Source: Thermoplasmata archaeon
GTDB lineage: Archaea > Thermoplasmatota > E2 > DHVEG-1
Reading direction: 5' to 3'
NCBI GenBank assembly: GCA_030637965.1
Contig: DAOWFO010000015.1
Location: 1-13,843 of the forward strand
DNA length: 13,843 nucleotides
Part shown: in pieces, positions 1 to 6,837 of the stretch
Numbering within the stretch: the first letter of the stretch is position 1
Layout of the letters: each line of letters starts with the position of its first letter
Notes under the pieces: generated by a model
The model's input: the letters and a program-made list of their open reading frames with translations, nothing else
What the model was told of the DNA's origin: nothing
The model's database searches: none
Position numbers and translations under genes: made by a program

Positions 1-141
1 TATTACATTTAAAACATTTAAAATAGTAGCCTCAACGTCTTTACATAAAACACCAACAAGTATATCTATCGGTTTCATTTGCTTACATTTTTCAACTATT
101 TCCTGTTTAAGAGTTACTTCTTTATTCCAATCCTGATTCAT
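1..141 (-). CDS. Glycosyltransferase, family 2-like, N-terminal fragment
   Basis: Partial gene running off the left edge; 47 codons are visible, starting with ATG at 141. The peptide opens MNQDWNKEVTLKQ, and residues about 25-47 read PIDILVGVLCKDVEATILNV. This resembles the first beta strand and following helix of GT-A fold nucleotide-sugar transferases (the 'DIVVGIPSYNNxxTI' type). It lies 11 nt downstream of the glucosyl-3-phosphoglycerate synthase gene on the same strand, so it is probably the third gene of that operon. By context it may add a further sugar to glucosylglycerate or use a related acceptor; that is inference, since the DxD motif and acceptor-binding region lie outside the window. 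The usual Asn/Ser-Tyr-Asn loop is replaced by Cys-Lys-Asp, so the assignment rests on a short and slightly atypical stretch. Confidence 0.6.
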   Translation of the reverse strand, partial: MNQDWNKEVTLKQEIVEKCKQMKPIDILVGVLCKDVEATILNVLNVI

Positions 142-152
142 CAATATCTTTC

Positions 153-1361
153 CTATTTTTCATTATCAACAATTATTACATCGAGTAATTGTTCTCTAAT
201 TTTTTTTCGTGCGGAAATTGTCCTTAGCCAATCAGGTATACGTGTACCGACTGGTTTATCCAAATACCGGCATCCAGCTGTCATAATCTGTTTGCTAAAT
301 TTCTCCACCATGTTTTCTTCTGTATGCCTATCATACTTTAAGCCATTAAAATGTGCATCAGCATGGTATTTTCTAATACAATCTTCGGCACATCTTTGAT
401 ATAGAACTCTTAAAGAGATTAGAAATTCCACGGAAATTTGTATATGATCTTCTTCAATTAAGACTCGGAGTAAAGTTTCTAAAATGTCGCTACTCATCTT
501 TATTAAGCCTTTATCTTCGGCACCAATTTTTTGATGCTTATGATCATAAAATCCCAGATCTGTTTGACAAATTCTTTTTAAAATTACATTCCGGTACATC
601 TCTGCCATTATTCCAATTTCAAGACCCCAATTGCCAGGTATATTAACGTCACGTGCTAAATCACTAGTTAATGCAAACTCTCCAGAAATAGGATAACGAA
701 ACGATTTTAAGAACTTTACAAAATCTAATTCTTTTCTCACCTCGTTTAATGCTTCTAAAATCGGATGAAGAAAAAGTCTGAATACTCTACCATACATTAT
801 TCCTTTTTGGGTATTAACTCGGGCATAGTAACCTTTGTTAAACTTAAAATCAAGTTCAGGTTCGACTATTGGGTAAATAAGTTTTGTTGGAATCATTTCA
901 TCGTATATCATAATATCTGCATCATGAAGTACAATCGCATAGTTTCTAAGACTAGCTACACCGAGAGCAAGCCATACATCCCTTCCTTTTCCCTTATATT
1001 TCAACAGGTTAATACCATCTGTTCTTAACTCATCCAATAATCTTTCTATCTTCGGTCCATCGCACCACATAATTAAATGAGGTATTTTTATATCTGCAAA
1101 AAACCGTTTTACTTCTCTAAATTCCTTTTCGTTTTTTGCAGCCAATGGAATTATAATTTCTTTTAGAAATTTGCATTTATTTAATCCTTTTTTTATGCTA
1201 TCGAGTGCGTCCCCTTTAATTTCCCGATACAACATTGGCATAACAATAGAAACAGGACGATAAGAAGTAGCATCAATAACAGTTTTCATAAGTTTTCTTT
1301 TATTTATATTAAACTCATGAAGTGTGGTTATTTCCTCCTGTTTTAAATCTATTAATATCAC
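153..1361 (-). CDS. gpgS: Glucosyl-3-phosphoglycerate synthase (GpgS-like, GT81)
   Basis: About 402 aa, predicted to transfer glucose from an NDP-glucose to 3-phosphoglycerate, giving glucosyl-3-phosphoglycerate, the precursor of the compatible solute glucosylglycerate. Seen: an N-terminal ITTLHEF segment (11-17) and MPMLYREI (41-48), as I recall them from archaeal GpgS; KGKGRDVW (123-130) in the nucleotide-sugar region; the metal-binding DAD (147-149); SGEFA (226-230); and GNWGLEIG (243-250), typical of the GpgS/MpgS group. Length fits the archaeal GpgS enzymes (about 400 aa). The start is unsettled. The called GTG sits inside a perfect Shine-Dalgarno sequence GAGGTGAT (about 1364-1357), so translation may begin at a nearby non-standard codon; the next ATG (codon 25) would remove the conserved ITTLHEF segment. 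The phosphatase gene stops 2 nt upstream, so the two are cotranscribed and perhaps translationally coupled. A mannosyl rather than glucosyl donor cannot be excluded. Confidence 0.82.
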   Translation of the reverse strand: MILIDLKQEEITTLHEFNINKRKLMKTVIDATSYRPVSIVMPMLYREIKGDALDSIKKGLNKCKFLKEIIIPLAAKNEKEFREVKRFFADIKIPHLIMWCDGPKIERLLDELRTDGINLLKYKGKGRDVWLALGVASLRNYAIVLHDADIMIYDEMIPTKLIYPIVEPELDFKFNKGYYARVNTQKGIMYGRVFRLFLHPILEALNEVRKELDFVKFLKSFRYPISGEFALTSDLARDVNIPGNWGLEIGIMAEMYRNVILKRICQTDLGFYDHKHQKIGAEDKGLIKMSSDILETLLRVLIEEDHIQISVEFLISLRVLYQRCAEDCIRKYHADAHFNGLKYDRHTEENMVEKFSKQIMTAGCRYLDKPVGTRIPDWLRTISARKKIREQLLDVIIVDNEK

Positions 1362-1363
1362 CT

Positions 1364-2008
1364 CTAGATATAACTCAATATAGCATTTATATTATCGGTA
1401 ACTACATCTGCATGTTTTTGAACGATCTCTGGGGCATTAAATGCTATGCCTAAACCGGCTCTTTCAAGCATACAAATATCAACCTTGCCATCTCCAACTG
1501 CTATTGTTTCATTTTCAGATATACCATACTCAATACATAGTTTCTCCAATACACAGCTTTTACAGATTGAATATATTTGATGATCAATAAATCCTTCAGT
1601 AAGGCTTGTATTGTGTAGTATAACTTCCCCAGTTATAATGCCATTTTCCATTATAAGATTATTGGCAAACGCGTAATCGATACCTAATCTCCTCCTAAGA
1701 TCATCGGCTACAAATTGGTAACTATCTGAAACAATAGCCGTAATGATATCCTTTTTATTAAGTTTTTTAATAACTTTTTTAACATCTTTTTGCAATGGAA
1801 TTTTTCTAAATATCTCTAAAAGCTCTTTTCCATCCAAGCCTTCTAAAAATTTTGCTATTTCAATAGTTTTCTTATACGGTTTAATATTGCTATTTATAAC
1901 TCTTAATAAATCATCTTTGAATCCCTTTATTTCAGAAAAAATTAATATTGTTCTACCATTAAGAAGAGTACCATCCATGTCAAATATAACTATCTTAAAT
2001 TTTCCCAT
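1364..2008 (-). CDS. HAD-family phosphatase, SerB-like; candidate glucosyl-3-phosphoglycerate phosphatase
   Basis: A 214-aa haloacid dehalogenase phosphohydrolase. Motif I is DMDGT (residues 10-14, nucleophile Asp10 and acid/base Asp12), motif II is SDS (94-96), the motif III lysine is probably Lys150, and motif IV is GDGKVD (172-177). This is the HAD subclass I arrangement of phosphoserine phosphatase, with a helical cap between motifs I and II. The next gene is a GpgS, so the likely substrate is glucosyl-3-phosphoglycerate, giving glucosylglycerate; phosphoserine remains possible. The open frame extends upstream to an ATG at 2092, adding 28 residues (MFIILLCHAEKK...) that the family normally lacks. 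I chose ATG 2008 because it puts motif I nine residues from the start, as in relatives; an AAGGA lies upstream, though spaced rather far. First gene of the minus-strand operon; its promoter is not clear. Confidence 0.75.
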   Translation of the reverse strand: MGKFKIVIFDMDGTLLNGRTILIFSEIKGFKDDLLRVINSNIKPYKKTIEIAKFLEGLDGKELLEIFRKIPLQKDVKKVIKKLNKKDIITAIVSDSYQFVADDLRRRLGIDYAFANNLIMENGIITGEVILHNTSLTEGFIDHQIYSICKSCVLEKLCIEYGISENETIAVGDGKVDICMLERAGLGIAFNAPEIVQKHADVVTDNINAILSYI

Positions 2009-2232
2009 TCTATCGACAACTTTCCTTTTTATCTGGAATGTTAAGTTTTTTAATAATTTTTTCTCAGCATGACATAACAATATAATAAACATAGTTAGAA
2101 ATTAAGATTAAAATAAATTTCATGTCTAACAAAGAACGGTGGAGTTTTTAATTTAATTTTAAGAGTGTAAATTCACCTTCTGAGACATAATATTTGTCAT
2201 TTAGAAAGTTATTTTAAGAAGAATTTGATGTT

Positions 2233-2250
2233 GAAAAAAAGCATTTATAT
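2233..2250 (+). promoter_or_regulatory. Probable archaeal promoter of the ammonia-lyase gene
   Basis: A purine-rich BRE-like run, GAAAAAAAGC (2233-2242), is followed by a TATA-like ATTTATAT (2243-2250). Transcription would start near 2272, giving a leader of about 75 nt that carries a GGGAG Shine-Dalgarno sequence (2336-2340). A second AT-rich candidate lies at about 2276-2290, so the exact box is not certain. Confidence 0.45.
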
Positions 2251-2345
2251 CTTAAAACAATTTCATGCAACAATATATTAAATTATAATTAACTGATACA
2301 GAAATCAATAAGTTTTAAGGTTAAATGTTAACATAGGGAGTAAAT

Positions 2346-3869
2346 ATGACCGTCATCATAACTGGAAATAGACTAACAATCGAGGATGTTGTTAAGGTAG
2401 CAAGACACCATGAAAAAGTTAAGATCCACCCTGATTCTTTGGAACGAATTAAAGCATGTAGATTGATGCTTGAAAAGAAAATCGAAGCTCGTGAGATAAT
2501 GTATGGAGTAAACACAGGAATTGGCGAATTTTCAGAGATTGTTCTTAATGACAAACAAATAAAAGATTTTCAAAAATATCTTATATATAATCATGCTGCT
2601 GGTATCGGTGATCCTGCTCCAATAGAATATGTCCGAGGAGCGATGCTTAGTAGAATAAATGTTCATGCACATGGTAATTCGGGTTGCCGTCCTGAAATAA
2701 CGAAAACTTTGGTTAAAATGCTGAATAAGAGAGTTACTCCTTTTGTATGTCAAAAAGGTTCTGTTGGTGCATGTGGTGATTTAGCGCCCATGTCTCAAAT
2801 TGCACTTCTTATGATTGGAGAGGGCGAAGCATATTACAAAGGTAAACTTCTCAAGGGAAAAGTAGCAATGGATAAAGCAGGAATTCCAATTGTGGGGCTA
2901 AAAGCAAGAGATGGGTTGTCAATAATAAATGGTTCTAATTTACTTACAAGCATGAGTGCAATATTTTTGTATGATGCTAATAACTGGTTAAAACAAGCCG
3001 AAATTGCGGCAGCTATGTCTCTCGAGGCTTTGAAGGCTAATATGAGACCATATACTGCTAAATTACATGAATCACGAGGTTTTAAAGGAGCCATCAGAAG
3101 TTCAATGGCAATTCAAAAATTAATTGATGGGGGAGATTTAAAAGAGGAGAACATTAAGTGTAAAGTACAGGATGCTTATTCAATGCGTTCTACTCCTCAA
3201 GTAATTGGTGCCGCTCATGATGCAGTTGAGTATGCATGTTCTCAAGTTGAAATAGAGTTGAATGGTGTAGGAGACAACCCTATTTTCTATCCAAAAGAAG
3301 ATCTTCAACTTTCTGGTGCTAACTTTCAAGGAACCCCTGTTTCGCTTCCTATGGATATGGCAGGAATTGCCATTACAATTGTAAGTGTAATGTCAGAAAG
3401 AAGATTGAACAGATTAAACAATCCTGCACTAAACGTAGGACTTCCTGCATTTTTGACAAAAGGTGCAGGTATGTTCTCAGGACTTATGTTAAGTCAATAC
3501 ACTGCAGATATGCAGATTGTCGAACAGCGCATTCTTTCAGCCCCAGCATCTATTCAATCGATTCCTGCAGCAGCTGATCAGGAAGATTTTGTTTCAATGG
3601 GAATGAATACAGCAATAAAAAACTTCCAGATACTAGACAATGCTTATGGAATTCTAGGTATAGAATTTATGGCTGCCGCTCAAGCTCTTGATTTTCGTAA
3701 TTATAAATTTGGTAAAGGTGTTACTAAGGCTAAAGAGATAATTAGAAAATATGTAAAATTTTTAGATGTTGATAGGCCATTATATCCAGATCATACTAGA
3801 ATGAAAGAACTCGTTAAATCATGTGAAATACTTACTGAGGTAGAAAAAACAGTAGGAACCCTGGAATAA
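2346..3869 (+). CDS. hutH: Histidine ammonia-lyase family protein (MIO enzyme) with Ala-Cys-Gly cofactor triad
   Basis: A 507-aa, full-length member of the histidine/phenylalanine ammonia-lyase family, which eliminates ammonia from an aromatic amino acid (histidine to urocanate for HutH). Catalytic landmarks align almost residue for residue with Pseudomonas HutH: Tyr53 in YGVNTG, His83 in NHAAG, Asn195 in INGSN, Tyr278 and Arg281 in QDAYSMR, Phe327 in ANFQGTP, and Glu413 in DQEDF. The MIO-forming motif reads GSVGACGDLAP, so the triad is Ala142-Cys143-Gly144 instead of Ala-Ser-Gly. Other departures from typical HutH are Asn for Ser before His83, NFQGTP (a phenylalanine ammonia-lyase-like form) for NFHAEP, and QEDF for QEDH. 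Substrate is therefore open: histidine is the default, but another aromatic amino acid or an aminomutase reaction is possible. No hutU, hutI or hutG is nearby. ATG 2346 has GGGAG 5 nt upstream. It converges on pheT. Confidence 0.88.
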   Translation: MTVIITGNRLTIEDVVKVARHHEKVKIHPDSLERIKACRLMLEKKIEAREIMYGVNTGIGEFSEIVLNDKQIKDFQKYLIYNHAAGIGDPAPIEYVRGAMLSRINVHAHGNSGCRPEITKTLVKMLNKRVTPFVCQKGSVGACGDLAPMSQIALLMIGEGEAYYKGKLLKGKVAMDKAGIPIVGLKARDGLSIINGSNLLTSMSAIFLYDANNWLKQAEIAAAMSLEALKANMRPYTAKLHESRGFKGAIRSSMAIQKLIDGGDLKEENIKCKVQDAYSMRSTPQVIGAAHDAVEYACSQVEIELNGVGDNPIFYPKEDLQLSGANFQGTPVSLPMDMAGIAITIVSVMSERRLNRLNNPALNVGLPAFLTKGAGMFSGLMLSQYTADMQIVEQRILSAPASIQSIPAAADQEDFVSMGMNTAIKNFQILDNAYGILGIEFMAAAQALDFRNYKFGKGVTKAKEIIRKYVKFLDVDRPLYPDHTRMKELVKSCEILTEVEKTVGTLE

Positions 3870-3882
3870 TATATTTGATATG

Positions 3883-5517
3883 TTATTTCATATTTTGAGC
3901 TTGCAGTTCAAAAGCAATTATTGGATGTTCCAATCCAAACTGTGTAATCGTCTTAGGATGAAGTTCGCCGAAGAAACCAATTTCTTTATTGTCACAAACA
4001 ACCGATGCGCATCTCCCATTTACAAAAGCAGGATGTTCTTTTTCTTTAATAGAATATTTCTTTCCGCAGTCCCTCATTATAGCACCTACAAAAGATTTAC
4101 TCTCAGTAAAGTTTGCCTTTGCATCCATTTTCAATGCTGCTAGATGATGCTTGTTTTTTAAGCTACCATCTACAACAATACCAAGTTCGAATATCATTTG
4201 CGGTAGTGAATGGTGTCTATTCTCAGCCAGAATCTTTAAAACAGAGGGGATAAGACTTACCCGAAGACATGAATATTCTTCGCCTATTGGGTTCTCAATC
4301 TGGACTCTTTTTTCTTCTTTTAGACCCATTTTTTCAAATTCGTCTTTTTCATTTGATAATGTAAAAGTACTAACCTCATTGAAACCTAATCCAATCATTA
4401 TATTTCTAATCCCTTTAAAAAGTTCGTAATAAGGTAAAACTCTACCAAAAGTCAATGCTTTTGGGAAATCAATTTTAAATTTATCATAACCATAACCAAC
4501 AGAAACGTCCTCAACAAGATCGATATCGTGCAATATATCAGCTCGCCATGCTGGTATTTTAACAATTATTTTATCTTTATCTAATTTATTTGCACCATAG
4601 CCCATTTTTTTAAGAGAGTCTATAATTTCTAACTCATTCATTTTCGTTCCAAGAATTCTATTAACATAACTAACTAATAGTGTTCTATTTACTGGATTTA
4701 AATCTGGTGTAACATAGGAATTTTTATCATATTTGACAGTGGTGCTATAGATTTTTCCTCCTCTTTCTGCAAGAGCAGTTACAACAATATTTAATGTGTG
4801 ATTTATTGCTTTTATATTAGTTCCTGTTACATCGATAAATAAATCTGTTGTAAACGGTGTTACTTCAGTTAGTGATCCATTAATAATAGGTGGAAAGGAA
4901 AGCACATTATTGTTTGAATCAACAATCAAAGGATACTTATTGAATCCTTCCAACAAATATGCGTAGTCCACCCCCTTTTCATGGCGCTTGAGAATCTCGT
5001 TTAGAGTCATAGACTCAACCTTGGCTAAAGGAACAAATTGAACAGAATCTGGGTCTACTGCTTTATACGTAAATGGGGGGAGCACAGGTTCAAAGTTATG
5101 AACCCCGATAGCAACCTTTCTTCGGTTTCTCCCTATTCCAAAGTGAAGTTTCTCTTGCATGTCCATTAATGAAGCAATGAGATTATCAGTCATTGTTATG
5201 TTTTTTACTAGAGCACAAGTAACAAAAGGTCTAATATTTTTTACTGAAGGAACAACTTCTATAACAATATCAGATGTTTTAACTTCATATTTTTTCATAC
5301 CTTTTTCAAAATCAAAAAAGGCTCTCGTAGCTCGAGCAATGCCTTCAACTGATGATAGATCAGGCCTGTTTGGGAAGAACTCTATGCTTATTTCATCGCC
5401 TTCAACTTTATCAAAATCTGCACCGATCATAGGTAATCTTTCAATCAGATCTTCTTTAGATATTTCATATTTGAATATATCAATATAATCATTATAATCA
5501 AATGTTACAACTGGCAT
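3883..5517 (-). CDS. pheT: Phenylalanine--tRNA ligase beta subunit, archaeal type
   Basis: A 544-aa beta chain of the alpha2-beta2 phenylalanyl-tRNA synthetase, cytoplasmic, charging tRNA-Phe together with PheS. The size and the opening MPVVTFDYNDY fit the short archaeal/eukaryotic type; the N-terminal EMAP-like and C-terminal anticodon-binding domains of bacterial PheT are absent. Order: N-terminal domain with EFFPNRPDLSSVEGIARA (47-64); B3/B4 domain about 95-265, where editing of mischarged Tyr-tRNA takes place; B5 domain about 275-350 ending PAWRADILHDIDLVEDV and YGYDKF (342-347); then a catalytic-like, non-catalytic synthetase core about 360-544, with ELG late in the domain. pheS is not next to it: about 470 bp without genes lies upstream. 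The ATG follows a BRE/TATA pair by about 27 nt and has no Shine-Dalgarno sequence, so the mRNA is probably leaderless or nearly so. Confidence 0.96.
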   Translation of the reverse strand: MPVVTFDYNDYIDIFKYEISKEDLIERLPMIGADFDKVEGDEISIEFFPNRPDLSSVEGIARATRAFFDFEKGMKKYEVKTSDIVIEVVPSVKNIRPFVTCALVKNITMTDNLIASLMDMQEKLHFGIGRNRRKVAIGVHNFEPVLPPFTYKAVDPDSVQFVPLAKVESMTLNEILKRHEKGVDYAYLLEGFNKYPLIVDSNNNVLSFPPIINGSLTEVTPFTTDLFIDVTGTNIKAINHTLNIVVTALAERGGKIYSTTVKYDKNSYVTPDLNPVNRTLLVSYVNRILGTKMNELEIIDSLKKMGYGANKLDKDKIIVKIPAWRADILHDIDLVEDVSVGYGYDKFKIDFPKALTFGRVLPYYELFKGIRNIMIGLGFNEVSTFTLSNEKDEFEKMGLKEEKRVQIENPIGEEYSCLRVSLIPSVLKILAENRHHSLPQMIFELGIVVDGSLKNKHHLAALKMDAKANFTESKSFVGAIMRDCGKKYSIKEKEHPAFVNGRCASVVCDNKEIGFFGELHPKTITQFGLEHPIIAFELQAQNMK

Positions 5518-5986
5518 ACAAAGGGTGAAATATGTTTTTGGTTTATAAGTTCTTTTTCACCTTTTATCTTTGTAAAAAATTCACAAAATCCTTTCCTTTT
5601 TTAAACATATTCTAAAAATTCTTTGACAAAAACGGGTTTTTCACGAATTGGTTTTGAACAATATGAAAAAGTGCCCGAGTTTATTAAATGAATGCTACAA
5701 TTAGGATAACATCTCTTTGATCTTATATAAAAAATTGATATTGCCTACTTTAAAAATATTTTTTATTTAGCTAATACCTTTCTTTAATTTAAAAATAAGG
5801 TTAAAAAAATTAATTATTAGAATTTTAAATATACTTTGATATCTCTAAATCATCAATGCTAGTGAATATATCAGTATAGAACAACTAGGTAATTGTGAGC
5901 ACTAATAAAAAAGTTAATAATAACCAATATCTCGCAAATCTTTTTTGTTGTAAGTTTTCACAACTGATGGCAATTCATGGGAATAG
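5518..5986. other. AT-rich gene-free spacer
   Basis: About 470 bp separate pheT from the surface-protein gene. I find no open frame with a start signal and family resemblance, no tRNA-like T-arm, and no CRISPR-like repetition. It holds the pheT promoter at its left end, many short A/T tracts and only weak hairpins, for example GTTGT (5947-5951) with a downstream ACAAC. It may be decayed sequence or a long regulatory region; the sequence alone does not decide. Confidence 0.5.
5541..5560 (-). promoter_or_regulatory. pheT promoter (BRE + TATA)
   Basis: Read on the minus strand, GTGAAAAAGA (BRE-like) runs straight into ACTTATAAAC, a good archaeal TATA box centred near 5545. The predicted transcription start, about 25 nt downstream, is near 5520, only a few bases before the pheT ATG at 5517. 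A 7-bp inverted repeat (GGTGAAA 5524-5530, TTTCACC 5555-5561) brackets the box and could be an operator. Confidence 0.6.
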
Positions 5987-6040
5987 TTGTACAATAAAAT
6001 ATTAATAAAGGGAAGTATAAAATTATTTTTGGTAATTATT

Positions 6041-6676
6041 GTGAATTTATTTAAAAAGGATCAAAAACACAAATCAATAAAATTATTATTAGTAATCAGC
6101 TCTATTTTAATTTTTGTAATTGCAGCAGGATATCTATATTTTTTTGGAATCTGCGATTTTTCATATGAAATCCCAAAAATTAATTTCATGAATGATGATA
6201 AAAATGATAATATTGATCAGATACAAGACAGTAGTAGCAGACATGGGCAAAGTGGTTGGTCTGGTTTTAAGTTAGCTCAGTCGTTTGTTCCTATTAAACA
6301 GACATTAACAAAGATAGAACTACTGGTTTTTAAAGAAGGAAACCCACCTGGAGTTACCATTTCAATAAGAGAAATTTTAGATGGTGATAATATAACTTCA
6401 ATTTATTTGGATGGTGATGAAATTTATGGAGAATTGGACGCAGATTGGTATTCTTTCAATTTTGAAGAAATAGAACTTATACCAGGTCAAACATATTACA
6501 TTGTTTGGGATCAAGTCGAAGGGAATAATGAAAATGTAATTTATTGGGTTTTTGGGGAAAATAACCCTTATATCAATGGATGTGGTTGGAAAAATATTGG
6601 CTCATGGGTACAATTAAATCTACCTGATTATCCTAAACCTGATTTATGCTTTAAGACACATTATGCATTATTATAA
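6041..6676 (+). CDS. Signal-anchored surface protein with a jelly-roll-like domain
   Basis: About 211 aa from the GTG at 6041. A short basic N-terminus (NLFKKDQKHKSIK) precedes one hydrophobic helix (residues about 13-36), then a linker rich in Asp and Asn, then a beta-rich domain of about 150 residues. That domain has the pattern AQSFVP / LTKIELLVFKEG / PPGVTISIR / DWYSFNFEEIELIPGQTYYIVW / FKTH, which resembles jelly-roll or 'choice-of-anchor'-like modules repeated in archaeal and bacterial cell-surface proteins. The likely topology is a cytoplasmic N-terminus with the domain outside the membrane. The frame opens earlier at TTG 5987, but those 18 residues add a second hydrophobic patch and have no Shine-Dalgarno support, so GTG 6041 is preferred; the start remains uncertain. 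There is no enzyme motif, and the binding partner is unknown. It stands alone between pheT and ncsA. Confidence 0.6.
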   Translation: MNLFKKDQKHKSIKLLLVISSILIFVIAAGYLYFFGICDFSYEIPKINFMNDDKNDNIDQIQDSSSRHGQSGWSGFKLAQSFVPIKQTLTKIELLVFKEGNPPGVTISIREILDGDNITSIYLDGDEIYGELDADWYSFNFEEIELIPGQTYYIVWDQVEGNNENVIYWVFGENNPYINGCGWKNIGSWVQLNLPDYPKPDLCFKTHYALL

Positions 6677-6708
6677 AATACTTTAATTAAAAAACCTTGA
6701 TCAAATCG

Positions 6709-6730
6709 ATAACTTCTTTCAAAGAGTTAT
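6709..6730 (+). terminator. Short hairpin after the surface-protein gene, possible terminator
   Basis: ATAACT (6709-6714) pairs with AGTTAT (6725-6730). The inner CTT/AAG can extend the stem past one bulged T, leaving a 3-nt loop. It lies 33 nt after the stop at 6676. Archaeal termination relies mainly on U-tracts, which are weak here, so this could simply be a 3' end stabiliser. Confidence 0.3.
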
Positions 6731-6806
6731 TAAAATAATTATCCTAAATTTTGATGTTGATCCTTAAATTCTGTCCAACTATCAACTGAAAAATTCCACC
6801 TCAAAC

Positions 6807-6816
6807 TATTTTATCT
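6807..6816 (+). promoter_or_regulatory. Probable ncsA TATA box
   Basis: A TATTTTATCT-like element centred about 26 nt before the ATG at 6838, with no Shine-Dalgarno sequence between, fits a leaderless transcript. The match is moderate in this AT-rich DNA. Confidence 0.4.
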
Positions 6817-6837
6817 AATAACATTTTACAATATCTG

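Noticed and set aside
79..399. Plus-strand open frame opposite the glycosyltransferase and GpgS genes.
   Set aside because: It is antisense to two genes with clear family motifs, lacks a ribosome binding site and shows no recognisable domain.
6747..6797. Possible box C/D guide RNA (TGATG-like and CTGA boxes in the spacer before ncsA).
   Set aside because: The C box is imperfect, C' and D' boxes are missing, and the end stem is only A/T pairs; chance is likely in this spacer.
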